Position numbers and translations under genes: made by a program | The notes under the pieces: generated by a model | The model's database searches: none | The model's input: the letters and a program-made list of their open reading frames with translations, nothing else | What the model was told of the DNA's origin: nothing | DNA from: Isoperla grammatica | Taxonomy: Eukaryota; Arthropoda; Insecta; Plecoptera; Perlodidae | Direction of reading: 5' to 3' | DNA length: 64,000 nt | Assembly: GCA_945910005.1 (NCBI GenBank) | Contig: OX246745.1 | Location: 8,596,765-8,660,764 of the forward strand | In this document: in pieces, positions 1 to 12,900 of the stretch | Numbering within the stretch: the stretch's first letter is position 1 | How the letters are laid out: each line of letters begins with the position of its first letter

Positions 1-541
1 GACTCTGTGAATTAAACACGAATCAATTTAAAATTAAGGTAATACATATACACAGTCAAACTTCGTTAGAACGTTTCCACTAGGGAGCGTGATATGTAAA
101 CGTTGCGCAGACTTTGTTCGGTCGCTGAGCTCAGCGTTACGTGCTCTGCGTTACTTGCAAGCGCGCAACAACTTTGTTTTAAGTTGGGGGGTCAAGAATG
201 TAGAGTGGGTCAGAAGCAAAACCTACCATATCTAATTTTCATTAAAAATTAATTAGATATGGTTGGTTAGCTATTATTGCCAGCTTTTTACACGACAATC
301 CATTTCGATGCAAAATCGACCATCTCCAATGTTATTGCAGGGAAGAATTCATGCATTAGGTTCAAAACCTACCATCCCCATGCACTATTTAGTTTAAAAA
401 AACCACGCCATATCCACAAACCAATCAGAAAGCTGCTATTAAAAGTGCATCTAAAAAAAGTGCATCTATAGGTTGCAATTCCAAGGTTGCGGAAAAGTAA
501 CCATGCATTTTGGAGGTTTTGCTTCTTTTTTTGATTTGAAT
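1..541. other. Gene-free left edge
   Basis: AT-rich with no supported gene. A small inverted repeat, CCATATCTAATT / AATTAGATATGG, is at about 225-262. Confidence 0.5.
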
Positions 542-741
542 NNNNNNNNNNNNNNNNNNNNNNNNNNNNNNNNNNNNNNNNNNNNNNNNNNNNNNNNNNN
601 NNNNNNNNNNNNNNNNNNNNNNNNNNNNNNNNNNNNNNNNNNNNNNNNNNNNNNNNNNNNNNNNNNNNNNNNNNNNNNNNNNNNNNNNNNNNNNNNNNNN
701 NNNNNNNNNNNNNNNNNNNNNNNNNNNNNNNNNNNNNNNNN
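542..741. other. Assembly gap, 200 N
   Basis: Exactly 200 unresolved bases. The GAT-rich right edge suggests a simple repeat at the gap. Confidence 0.99.
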
Positions 742-804
742 ATGATGATGATTAGGCCCCGGAAGTTTAGTATCTTTCAAATTGAAAAATAAGCTGACAA
801 ATAG

Positions 805-1251
805 TAGGGCTGCCCAACGATATCTATAATTCGATACAATATCGATAATAGATAAATAATTCGATATCGATATAGAATAAATATATCGTACATATCGCGA
901 TATCGAGCTTGTGCCTAATAAGCTAATTGATACAAAAAACCGATTACGTATCACGTCACGCCAACCACACCATCGCTGTTTTGTGTGGATATTTTACAAT
1001 TTGAATAGTACAAGAAACAAATTGACACACATAGTAGTAAGACATTTCAAAGCTTAAATATTACTTTACGTAATATTGTTTAAAGAATGACCTCTAGCTG
1101 GCCTGTAAATCCTAAAAACAGACGAGAAAAGTTTTGATGTGGCGATATCGCCGATATCGATACGTCACTTGAAAACTTCGATATCGCGACGCGATATCGA
1201 TATTTCTTCCAGCGATATCGATATGATTTTTTTTATCGTTGGGCAGCCCTA
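805..1251. mobile_element. hAT-type MITE with 8-bp target duplication
   Basis: The terminal inverted repeats are TAGGGCTGCCCAACGAT and its reverse complement at 1251. ACAAATAG flanks both sides (797-804 and 1252-1259), the 8-bp duplication of hAT elements. The interior is rich in GATATCGATATCG palindromes and non-coding. Confidence 0.93.
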
Positions 1252-1458
1252 ACAAATAGTACCTTTAAATTACAAGAAAGGACTTATCAAATTTCTATTC
1301 GAAGACGAATTCTATTGCGTTTATCTTATTTCAATTCATGTTTCGTTAGGCCAACATATTTTCTTGCTGTATAATCGTTTCTCTTAGACGCGATACCGCA
1401 GACATCGGCTGGTATTGCCTTGTCCCGCTCCCCAAACATCTCTGACTCATCCCAAGTT

Positions 1459-1523
1459 ACAGCATTCGACAAACCTATTTAGATGTTGTCTCTCAACATC
1501 TAAATAGGTTTGTCGAATGCTGT
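1459..1523. repeat. Perfect 30-bp hairpin, 5-nt loop
   Basis: Arms 1459-1488 and 1494-1523 are exact reverse complements around TCTCT. Pairing stops abruptly on both sides. Confidence 0.92.
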
Positions 1524-1807
1524 GACGGTGCAAACAAATCGTTGCCAATGCTTAGGCCGACAATGTAGCAATCTCGACATTGCACTCAGTCTCACACACA
1601 AGCGTTCTGCATCAGTTTTATCAAATTATATCAAACTATAACGTACAATGTATCTTAAAAATGACCTAAAAACCCCTTACTAATAAAAATTGAGAAAACA
1701 TGCATTTTCAGGCAAAATAATATATGTATTTTGGTTTTTACTTGAAAAATACTTAAAACTATTTTTTAAGCGTACAAAAAAAGATGGCGGAACACCCGTG
1801 CCCAACT

Positions 1808-2020
1808 AATGATGATCATGATGATATGAAGATGACAATGATGATTCTTGTCGCTTTCCGTCTCTATTGTGGCGATCATAGTATTCGAGACGATGAGGGG
1901 TGACAGATGAAGATGAGGGACAACCATACTTCTTATGCGTGATTCGAACCCACGTCCCTTGGTGGCACACGCTTAGGACCTGAGCCCCAACCGCATGAGC
2001 CACCACGGACGGATTTCTGC
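1808..2020 (-). mobile_element. tRNA-derived SINE-like element
   Basis: On the - strand the head has a pol III A-box-like TGGCTCATGCGGTTGGG and a B box GGTTCGAATC. The body shares the GAGACGATGAG / GATGAAGATGAG module with 58960-59060. It does not fold into a full tRNA, so it is not a tRNA gene. Confidence 0.7.
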
Positions 2021-5000
2021 TTCCAATGCAGAAGGACTAGGGTTCCATTTACGGTTCGTACTGGGGGTTTTAATTTAGGATATGGACTTCAATCTATCCT
2101 ATCTATCCTATGTGTAGGATATAGTGGTGTATACGTAAACGGTGACTTTAGAGCCTCCATAGCAACGAAGCGTATCATGAATGGTGTAATGCCCCCTACT
2201 GAATTTCTTCTATATCAGAGTGGGTTTACCTACACAATAATAAATATGATTGTTTAAATTATGTTGGTTCAAAATGTGGTACATTAAAACTAATATATAT
2301 ATATATATACATCATATCAATAGGCCTGTTTCCAACATAAATCGGGTCAGGGAGTGGCTAGCCACCAGTACATTATTAGTTATTACAAGGCATGACTTAA
2401 AATAAATTAATTTCGTAAGGTTTTAGTTGTGAGACGTACAAGAGTCGGTGTCTTGCTTACCTGGGAGGTCGTGGTTGCTACGGTGAGTGTCTCAGGCCAG
2501 TGTCTGAAGTCCGCCAGGCTGGCAGGGAGATTGTATGCGGCGTTGTATTCAGATATGAAACAGAGAACAGTTTTGTCCATAGGTTCACTTCCCAAACCTT
2601 ATTTTCTAGCTGGGTGGCTAAACTTGGCTCGATCTCGCTTTACCTAAAACATGTCTACTCAGTAGACATGTGTTTATATACGCTGAAAGTAGATGTAATA
2701 GAGATTAATTAGAAGGAATGAAATTAAGTAAATATACTCAGGTTCTCTTACAAATCGACACCTTGTTAGCCGTTCCATCAGTTAGTATACTATGTGCTTT
2801 GTGGTTGCATAGTTGTGTGGATCATAAGGGGTCTGGGGCAGAGCCCCAGTCGCCAGATCGCCAGAGGCGACATTTTTCTGTCTATTTTTATTTTGAAGCT
2901 GTCTTCAAGACATCATTCACAATGATCATTTACAATGATCTGAGAAAGCAAGAAAGATGCATTTTGGTTGAATGATCGGGTTCAAATTTGAATATCAATT
3001 TATTTATTGTGATACAGTTTTCATAAGTTATGAATCGGCGTGAAATCGGTACATTTGAAAAAAACTGGGACACAACAGCGTCCCGGTGAAGAATTGTGTG
3101 GACACCGGGTCCCTGAAAAAACAGGACGTCTCTATTAACGGAACTAATTGAGTAGTGTATAGCCTTGTATTATGTGGCTGGGCTTCCTGCCCACCTACCG
3201 GTGGATTTTCCAATAAAAGCAACTTTCTTTACAAACAGCAAACAGCTTTCGTCAACCACTAATTTCGGCCGTTTTCCACAGAAGACGGCACTAGAAACAG
3301 ACTGATGCATTGTGGTGGCAACATAATGATTAATGAATGATTAATGAATTAACAGGTCAGCACTCAATTGTTGAATATTTTATTTGTTGAGCCTTTGTTG
3401 AAACTAAAATCGCGCAGACAATGGTACAAATTAACAGTTTTGGTGGCACGTAATAATTCGTACCTGAAAGTACTTATTTTAAAAGAAACAACAAAAACAG
3501 GAATATCTGCTAATACCTCAACGCGATCTTACTTGCACGCTCGACAAATGCCTACGTACAGAGAATTCCCTTGCTCGCGTTGTTATCAATCGAGCGATCA
3601 GACAGAAATGTAGACTACGATATGGCAACGATGCAAGTAGGTACATTTGACAACATTGTAGTGGTCTGTCTCAGTTCTCGATTGTATTATTGATTTTCTT
3701 TCTATCTTACATACCAATAAGGTGGCTCAGCGGTGAAGTGCGAGACTCGAAATCGGTAGAGCCCTGGTTCAATAAAAATTAGACAATGTCAAAATCTCAG
3801 ATTTTCTAAATAGATCCAAGTACATTTTAAATCGTTACAATTAAGATCCTATGATAAAATGCAATACAAATCGCATACGATAGACCGTAAATCGTTTTTT
3901 GGGGAAAACGAACCGTTTGACAGAAAACAAATAAACCGTACGTCTAAACTAAACCGGCTCCTAAAAATCACATTGTCATTTTAAAATCGAATAAAAATTA
4001 AAAATGAATGAGTAAAAATGTCTCAAAGGCGGTAAAATAGCTTTGGAATGTGAGCACGTTGCACAATATTGGGCTTTTTGTGGTGGGTTAGCAAATTCAT
4101 TTTTAAACAGAGGTTTTGCGGAGACGTTTGGGTCAGGACATAAGCAATCTGGCCAAAAGAATTAAAATGTCATTTTTATACGAATTTAATCTGTCGGACG
4201 CAAAAGGGCAAGAGTTGATAATAGACCCGAATTAAATACAATAGGGCACATTTCTTAGTAATTGAATTAGTGCGGGAGTACTGAAAAATACATATAAAAG
4301 CATCGTTCATTTTCGGTATCAAAGTGCACTTTGTTACCTTAGTGAATGGTACTCAAAAAAGGTAGCAGTTTTACTATCGTTGTCCTACACCTAGCATTTC
4401 ACAAAAGAAACGTACGGCAACTTTGAAAAAGCAATCAGTCTCGACTCTCGTCACCAAGAAAGTGAATAGCAATATTCTGGCACGTAACATGGGGGAGGGG
4501 GGGGTTGACCTCCCACCACTCTAATCTCTGCCTCCCCCCCCCCCCCACACACACACTGAGGCCCCGAAAGCTACTAGCTTGCTACATCTAACAAAGTTTT
4601 GAGCTATCTATATTTACAAAAACGTTTGAAGATAGTTTTTACTTTCAATTTAACATCACAATCACAATGAATACCACAATTTATTTGCATTTCAAAATAA
4701 AATGGTAATTATAATGAAGGTTCAGTAGTAGTAGAAGATACAGGAGAGGGGGTGATCGCCCAATAGCCCCCATGACTGTCCGACCAAAGGTCCAAAATCA
4801 ATTAATCGTGCAGTGTACTAATACATCTAGTTGTAAGAACTGAACTCTCTGCCCCCCCCCCCTAGCCCCCCTTAAACTTAAAAATGGTTTCAGTATAGTA
4901 ATAATAACATCAAGTTACAAAAATATTTCTGGATGAATAATGAATCAATCTTAAGTCATTTTCCGGGCACTTGAGAAGAGAATTTCTTATGATTTTTTTA

Positions 5001-6216
5001 CGTCCAGCTGCTGGGACTCAGCCCCAGACCCCGTTCTTTAAACGATTACCACAACAAAAAATTCAAAATTTAATTTAAATTACTTCATAACGTACATTCG
5101 TGGTGAATATAAATCAGTATTAAAATATTCCTTCCGTAGTTCTGTTTCGTAGCTTGCACTCAGTAATGTAACCAATTCCGAGGTCTTCCTACGTACAATA
5201 TAGTGATTGATTCATTCATTACTGGAGAGGAGGCAATTATTGGTAATTGACAATAAGGAGAACTTTGCCTCCCCCCTAAAAAAAAAAAAAATCCTGGATT
5301 GGAATGTAAACACTGTCGGCGACGTTTATAGCGACGCGTAATACATAGTGTTGATGGAACAAGGACAATGAATTGGTAGGGCCTACTATAGACTACACGA
5401 ACAAAATGTTATGTGTCATATAATGGTAAACAAGACAAATAACGTTTCTGTCTTAAAACTAATAAACACAGATAGGCAGATTGGTCATTACCTGCACTGG
5501 CCCTGCTGGATGAAGCCTTTTGCATTTTAAAGATATTGCGTATTACTCATTACGACATTAATAAAATACCTACGTTTGTCAACCCTATTACACAGTCTCA
5601 CCACGTTATACCACCTCATCTGCCGAACCGCTACTACTGCCACTGCCTTACAAGCAAGCAATACCCCCCCCCCCCCCCTCTTGCAAATGACGATTGGAAA
5701 ACGGGACTTTGAGTGACACAGGTGTATTTTGCCAGCACATTGATCAAGCAATTCTCAGACACGTGCTACGCACCGACATGTCGCCGGCTTTTCCTTCGAT
5801 CACGGTAGTTCTTTTGGGGGGGGGGGGGGGGGGGGGAGGTGCTGTGTCTGATATGAGTCGATCACTGAACTTTGACCCGGCATTTGGTGGGCTCAAAGGA
5901 ACTGTGCTATCACTTGCTCTTCTTTTTTAATTTTATTTTATCAAGCTCACAGTTCGAAAATTACAACGCCAACAATTAAACAGGGAGGGGGGGGGGGCGC
6001 AGGATGATACTCTTGATCCCCTATGCAAAGTGCAAGCTCAGGGGGAAGCTACCCCTCTGCCCGCCCTCCCCCCCTCTTGCCTGGTTCCAACGCCGTTGCA
6101 ATTGCAACTTTGAGCTCGCCTGCGATTTCTGCGACCATGTCCCTCTCAGCTGGTTATCTCAATATATGGTCAAAATATTATTCTCTCAATCTACATATAT
6201 TCTCAATATATTCACC
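2021..6216. other. Gene-free repeat-rich stretch
   Basis: No supportable gene. It holds an (AT)n run at about 2290, a short motif (GGGTC...GTGGCTAGCCACCAG) near 2343 that recurs near 27394, a tRNA-like SINE head at 3721-3775, GGGGTCTGGGGC-type palindromes near 2829 and 5010, and several poly(C)/poly(G) runs (4533-4546, 4851-4862, 5664-5678, 5816-5836, 5987-5997). Short reading frames here lack family resemblance. Confidence 0.6.
3721..3775 (+). mobile_element. tRNA-like SINE head fragment
   Basis: GGTGGCTCAGCGGTGAAG (A-box-like) followed about 35 nt later by GGTTCAA (B box), then AT-rich tail DNA. Confidence 0.55.
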
Positions 6217-7267
6217 CTAAGGTGACCATATTTTAAATATTGCAAACCGGGACAAACAAAGTGGAAGGATACGAACTCCATGGACAAGCACGGGGTCTGG
6301 TCAGTCTAAAGAGGCAAAACATTTTTAATTGAAATTTGCGTGCAAAATGCCCATAAAACAGCTTTCTAACATGAATTAATAAAACAAAATAAATATCAAT
6401 ACATTATTATTCATATTTGTTTTATATAATACATAATTATGTAGTATATAAATGAATGTAGGTACATTTTTGCAGTCTCGCTATGCCCAGTCCAGTCGTA
6501 TTTCGCCAGCCGCCTGTTGACGAAACTCGGTTGAGTTGAGTGAGTGCGTGACTGTGTGTGTCAGCGTCTGCGAATGCGGCCTGCATATTGTGTCGAGGGC
6601 TAGAGAGCCGACCACCCGACAGGGTATATCTGGAGCCGACCAACAACATGGATGCTAGGGCAAACGAGGTAACAAGTCAACACCTGGATCAACACTAGAC
6701 CTACATCGATGGAATCTAAACACAGAAGCAAGAAAAGCCTCATCTATCAATAATAATTATGCTTTCCTAGAAATCTGTTTCCCCCCACCCAAAAGTGGAC
6801 ACTAAAGTTCTAAACTTAATAGAAATAATTAAATGGCAAGGAATTTGTCAAACCCCCAGTGCATCAGGGGAAAGCGCAAAATATACTTTAATTTATTAAT
6901 TTATTTTATATATAATTGTTATTGTTTGAAATAGGTATTATTGTTTAAATCAGGGACAAAACTCAGGTTCCCTTAGAATGGTTTAAGTTTGTATGGTTTC
7001 ACTGTTTTGATTGATGTACACATGTTTAAATAAAAATAAAAAAATAAAACTGTAAGCACCCCCCCCCCCCCCCCCTACTCTTACAATCGACCGCGTTGTC
7101 TTTATTGACAGAATACCGGGACATCTTTTCCCCAAGAATTACAAACCGGTAAAAATACGTCTTTCAATGAATTTCTCGGGACACAGGTACAAGCATCCCT
7201 TATCTGTGGTACAAGTGTTCCGTTAACGGTACTGTACCGGTTTGACCGGTACGTCTGGTCACCTTAG
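6217..7267. mobile_element. MITE-like DNA element with CTAAGGTGACCA ends
   Basis: CTAAGGTGACCA at 6217 is mirrored by TGGTCACCTTAG at 7267. The interior repeats GGGACA/ACCGG motifs like other hAT-derived elements. No clear target duplication and no transposase. Confidence 0.7.
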
Positions 7268-7602
7268 TTATATCTCTGTTATTTGGAATCGTTGTGAAGG
7301 AACGAATCAGGTACCTACCTTATTGATTTTCTTACCTCTTGCAACTCCTACATTCCTGGTACACGGCTCGACATTGAAGCACAGAAGGCGTGTGCAGTGA
7401 CGTCGGAACCGCAGATATAGATAAGTAGGTAGATATAGGTCGCTTGCCCCCCTGAGCTTGCATAGGGGGGGGGGGGGGGGGGAGTGAGGGGGCAGAGTCA
7501 TGGGCAAGAGTCTAAGGTATCATCTTGCCCTCCCTGGAAAAAAGTTGAATTTATAGAAATTGATTGATATAGGGAACCCGCAACTGATGTCACATCCGGA
7601 CT

Positions 7603-7861
7603 ACAACAATGGAACAAATGAATTGAACTGATGGACAAACAATCAGCTGTCAAAATAATAAATTTGCAACCATACAAATAAAAACAAGTGTAGCAATAGT
7701 AACTGCTCGCCATTTAAATTTTTGAGTAATGGACAACGACTAAGTGAAAGTTTTGTATATGTATTTGTTTGTTTTTTGTTTTGTTTTTCAAAATCTGAAG
7801 AAATTGTTTTTTGACAGCTTGTTGTTTGTCCATCGATTCAATTCATTTGTTTCATTGTTGT
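7603..7861. mobile_element. Hairpin element, arms about 53 bp
   Basis: Arms 7603-7655 and 7809-7861 are inverted copies (core GATGGACAAACAA / TTGTTTGTCCATC) with few mismatches and a T-rich loop. Confidence 0.8.
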
Positions 7862-7862
7862 C

Positions 7863-8188
7863 TTTTCGTGTTGCTAGTAGCCTATACACTGTAATTTTCA
7901 AACAGTGCTTTTGCAGTTGCGAAGGGCTCAGATAGTCAGTCGCCTCTATGGCACGTTGTAAAAATTTCACAGTTTGACAGCTGCACAGACAGGCACAGAC
8001 ACAGACACCGACAGGCCTGCAAGAGCCGGATATTGTGATAGCAACGGAGACACGGTCGGCGAGGGGGCAAACTGGTGCCGTTCATGGTCAATGGTGGAGC
8101 TGCAGGAGCCGGACATTGTGGTAGTGTGACATTCAAATTTGTAGAGCCGATTATTGCAAAAATCAATGCTAGAGAATCGATTCTACGA
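7863..8188. other. Gene-free stretch between hairpin element and hAT fragment
   Basis: Contains two related short segments (GAGCCGGA.ATTGTG near 8025 and 8110) and ACAGACAC-rich DNA. No gene seen. Confidence 0.5.
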
Positions 8189-8575
8189 TTAAATCGAATA
8201 AAAAAATTTATTTTTTGACTTTTTCATTTCATTGTTTTTTATTTTAAAAAATTCTATTGACTTACCAGAAAACTGGGAGTGTTTTGTTTCTAAATGCCAA
8301 CGCAACTTAGCAGGTTTCATATCTTCATTGGAAAGTATTTCGTAACACAAAACACATTGCGGATTTTGTTCAATGTCTGTACCCGCTTCCACAAATCCCA
8401 GGTTTAAATATTCATCACAATATTTGCGTTTTTTGGCTTTATTGGCACTATCACTAGATTTTGAGCAAGACGGCTCTTCAAGGTTAGGTGGGACAAGGGC
8501 CTGTCTGCCGCCTCCATTAGTTTCAATCGGCACTTGAGTTGCACGTACAGTACCCGTCTTTAACCAACGATCCAT
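8189..8575 (-). pseudogene. hAT transposase, N-terminal fragment with BED zinc finger
   Basis: 128 residues starting MDRWLKTG. After a basic KKRKYCDEYLNLGF comes PQCVLC...LRWHLETKH, a complete C2H2-type BED finger as in ZBED5/FAM200/SCAND3-like hAT transposases. The frame then ends in a Lys/Asn-rich tail where several hundred residues (RNase H-like catalytic core and dimerisation domain) should follow; none is found below 8189. It is a 3'-truncated transposon remnant. The intact finger leaves a domesticated DNA-binding exon possible but unproven. Confidence 0.85.
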
Positions 8576-9011
8576 AGCTGATTACTAGAGAACTACACTC
8601 AATTTGATATTATTAATTTTTATATTGTACATTTAATATTACGTATATACCAAAAACACTGCACTGTAGCACTTCGCGTGGGATCTACCTACGCCAACTA
8701 GTCTTACTAGTCACTGTGAGAGAGTAAACTGAGTAAGGCAAGTGGCTGTTTTGTTTTGGTCGCATCCGCGTGATTCATTCCTCCCCCTTCCCCTCGGCAG
8801 TCTCTGCAGACGCGCTCTCGGTCTCAAGTCAAGGTGACAGCTACACTGCCTACTCCTGCTAATTGAGATTGACCAATACAATTATGGGTTTTTAGCGGAT
8901 ATAGGTAGCGTGATATAGAAAGTGCTATTAATTTCAAACACAAAATAACGTTTATTAACAGCAGTCTATAATTGTTTATTAGCTCCGCGGACCACACTTT
9001 GAGAAACTCTG
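8576..9011 (-). mobile_element. 5' end of the hAT element upstream of its transposase
   Basis: On the - strand the end at 9011 reads CAGAGTTTCTCAAAGTGTGG then TCCGCGG, a Charlie-type hAT terminus, and runs into the transposase start at 8575. The matching opposite terminus was not found. Confidence 0.75.
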
Positions 9012-9898
9012 ACAATAAATTACAATAAATATTATAATTAATTCAATCATAATTTCAAAAACATAGTTATAGAGTGGGGTTAAGATTTTTTTAGTAATAT
9101 CTGTACAGAGAAGTATTTACATCATAGGAACTTTCTGGGGGCAGCCCGAGGCCCGGACTGCCGAAGGGCCCGGATTTGTCCAGGGGCCTGGGATGGGATC
9201 GCATCCCAGCATCCCTAGCCAGTCCGCGTCTGCCAACTGGTATGACGAGCCATGGTAAAGGTGTAAATAAGAAATACTTACTATATTTCTTTTGACTTTG
9301 CTGCTGAATTAGAATATATAATATGCACATGTTGGGTTGCGTTGAACATATTTATTATTTTGGTCATCACAAAGAGTTAAAATAGCGATCGCCCTCTTCC
9401 CCCTCCCCCTGAACGTAATACTGACGCATAATGGGTTATTGAAAAACAGGATATATGATTATCACTTGTATATGATCACGTTTTTGTATTTGACGTTGAT
9501 ATTTTGTGAATGGGTTTTATGATAATATCGCTATCACTGACGAATAATCACAATATTTCGTCTCAAACTCTATCATTGTTGTTACGAAAGCTTCAGCCAA
9601 CACTCACCATCTTTGCTGGCGCCCCAGCAGTTCAGTCGGTCGAGCGGTGTACAAATTTACCGACATTCGTTGAAGCTCATTTCGCACAAATATACTGACA
9701 GGCGTGTTAGGGATAGGCCAAGGCCTATAATGGGGAGTTTGTTGTTTTTGAGTTTTGAGCGGCTTTTATGTGTTTAGTTTTACCAAACAGCCCAACCTTA
9801 TTGTTTGGTTCATTTATAGAGATCTGTAAATCAGCAGGGGTCAACGTTGTTGTAGAATGTCATAATTTATTCGTGGGACGTGACTTTGGAATATCAAC
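9012..9898 (+). promoter_or_regulatory. Upstream region of the DOCK gene
   Basis: Holds the presumed promoter and 5' leader. No TATA box or initiator could be fixed. Near 9130-9200 is a GC-rich palindromic stretch (CCCGAGGCCCGG, GGGCCCGG, AGGGGCCTGGGATGG). An in-frame TGA at 9881-9883 precedes the ATG. Confidence 0.4.
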
Positions 9899-9939
9899 AT
9901 GTCCTCGGTTCAGCGTGCTTTCGCACAGAAACTATCCAA
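9899..9939 (+). CDS. DOCK7: DOCK exon 1 (residues 1-14)
   Basis: Encodes [13 protein letters not shown] plus two bases of K14. It matches the DOCK-C start (RAFAQK) and is too short for ordinary ORF searches. The donor is AA|GTAGGA, and the phase fits exon 2 exactly. Confidence 0.88.
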
Positions 9940-12900
9940 GTAGGAATCAATCATTTGTGGCGTAGGCCTAGGTCTAACCTTCCAACGCCCCAACCTTTCA
10001 TTAATTCACTGTCTTATTTGAATGGTAAAGACATTTCACGGGGTGGAATGCTAGGCCTAGGCCCTAGGCCTATGCGAATGCAATTCTTGGTAGGCCTAGG
10101 CTAGGGAGCCCTACGTTGCATGCGAGACTGGATCTAGGCCTAGGCTTCTGCCCTGCAACACTAGGCAGGCCTTACCTCTCCTAGCCTAGCACCTGTTGGC
10201 TAGCCTAGCCAATTTCTATATCCACATTGCAATGTTTTGTCACCTAGGCTAGGCCTAGGCCCTAGCCCGGCATAAGTTCCCTCTAGTAGGGCCTAGACCC
10301 TAGCCAGCTTAATCTAGCATCTTGTAAGCTTGGTTAGGCCCTAGAATGAAGGCCCATCCATAGACCTACTTTACATACGTAGCCTTAACCTAGACCTATG
10401 CTAAGCATAGGCGTACTTCTGATGTTAATTTTATATCGAGTGTAGGCCTATGTCCGGCTACTAGCCTACCCAACAGCTGGCGGCCTGCGGCATTGGAGCT
10501 ATGGTCTTGGAGGCCTATATACCTGGTTCTAAGTGTGACTTGGCATATAGGCCTAGTAGGCTTACTATTGGTAAAAGTGAAGCACGGCTCTCCATGTGCA
10601 TATCCTCCCTAGGCCTAGCTTAGGCCTATCCAATGCGACCACGGATCCTTAACTCATGACGAACATAACCTAACATGTAAGCCTAGGCTACCCAGAATTA
10701 AATAAATGAATGTAAGAGCTTGTACTCTCAAAAAGAAAGTGTTTCTCAAATCTAAATATTTCCAAACAAAGCATTAGATGTTTAAATTTAAAGGCAATTT
10801 GGTTCAAACCAATTTGTTAGTACCGGTACAACAATATAATTTAATGCGTTCAAGTCATCTAGGCCTCGGGAATCGTGGGAACCAGTGAGTAATAACCATG
10901 GACAGCTGTCACTGGCTTTGAACTACTTCAAACCCAATCTCACACTGTGCTAGGCCTTCACTTTCAGATTAGGTTAGGTTATTTATATGTTTGTGACTGG
11001 CAACATTTAGGATCCATGGTCGCATTGTATAAACAAGGGAATCCACACTTTTTTTGCTGCACTTTTACCATAATATGTTATCTCTTTTTTGTAGGCCTAT
11101 TTGTGTGCGCATTTGTTTTATAGGTCTGTATTGTAGGCCTATTGTATTGTATTGTATTTATTAGCATCCATCAATCCATGTGATAGGCCTACATTGATAT
11201 CAGATTTTTGCTTGCCAGCACTATATTTTGGTATTTAAATTGTTAATGAACCCCACCGTCTACGTTGTTTTGCAGTTGTAGGTCTATTGGTCACTTTTAC
11301 CACCTTGCATGATATTTTGAGTAGAGTAGCCTACATATTTTTGTTTTTGATGTTAGGTTTTTGTAGCATACGTAGGCCTGTAGAGGGAGAGGGGGGAACA
11401 GAATAATTTTTTTTTTTTTATTTGACCTGAGGCCACAAATTATATAGAAATAGTCGGCATTTTACTATTGTTAGGCTACATATTGCTAATTGCTAATGAA
11501 GGGCCTACCTGAGCAGGGCTCGAACTTAACGGTCGCCCGTGGCGAATAAATGGTTACTTGGGCGAATCAAGTTTTCAATTCACTCGCCCAATAGGCTACT
11601 TTTGTGTAACAAACGTAAATAAATAAAATTGCGATACAGTAGTCCTACCTCAATAACACAAGCTATTAAATACATATTGGCATTCCGTCTTATCAATATT
11701 AAGTGAAAATATACAAACAAAAGCTGTCTGTCACATGTCTAATAATAATTGGCAATTAATGAATACTTAATTCATGTTCCATTTTCCAGACAACATGCTG
11801 CTGACGTTAGAAGGCAAATTGCTTCTGCTTCATATCCAAGCACACGAGATTTGTCGAAGAGTGGTAGCAGTGTTTCTGGTTTTTCATCCACGGTTAGTAG
11901 CATTATTTCTGTAGGCCTATGTTTTTGAATATAGCCTGAAGAAGCTGTGGATATGTGTAACATAATATTGGTGCTTTAGGCCTATGTAATAGGTATATTA
12001 TTGAAAATCAATTTTCGTTTTAGGTGTCTCTCTGTGACATTGTTGATCCCGTTGATTATGAAGACTTCCTGCAGCAGCATCAGTTGCTAGTGGACCGTGA
12101 CCCTCTCTCACATATGTTGGATTTCCCTGTGAATGATATTGAAGCTTTGACTTTACCCCGAAAAATAAGAACGGAGGCACCAATTGCACCTGAAGTTAGT
12201 TTGTAAGTACTGTATCACATAGTTCACTCTGTGGAATTTGCTTGAGTATTTACAAAGCATAGGCTGCCAACGACCCAAATTAATAATTGTGCGTTAAGTT
12301 TAAATTTTATTTATGGTTAGGTAGGTATTTATCTACCAAAGATTTTTTTACAAAAAGTAGCTGTGACTATATGTAGGCCTAATCATTTGAAGAACACTCA
12401 TTTTTCAACTTCAACCAAAATGGTCTTCACATTATATTCCCAAGGTATGTCTAAGCTGCTTTATTCAATTTCCCTCATTGAAACATGATAATTCCACATT
12501 CTTCTGCCTTTCATTTTAAATAATAAATAGCAGATGGACAAATAGGCATAGGCCTACTAGGCCTAAACCATTTTGTAATCTTAACTATTTCCCTACATTT
12601 GTGTAAACAAAAGTAAACATAATTTTTTCCAGCAATGAGCTATCTTCACCAATTCGTGACTGTGTACGGTGCTACACTTGTGATTGGTTGGTAGTGAACT
12701 ATCAGTATCGACACCACTCGAGCAGCTGCAGTATCCGAGATCGTATCATAGAAAGGCATTCTTTAGTTCACTCGATTCCACGGCAGGAGTACGAGATTGA
12801 TCATGATCCCATTCTTGATAGCAGCAGTGCCACTATTTCTGATGATCATTCAGACAATGCAGTAAGTTAATTTTAGAATTATGCTCCAACATTTTATCTT

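Noticed and set aside
1930..2010. tRNA gene on the - strand
   Set aside because: A and B boxes are present, but the arms do not fold and no anticodon stem is evident; fits a SINE head.
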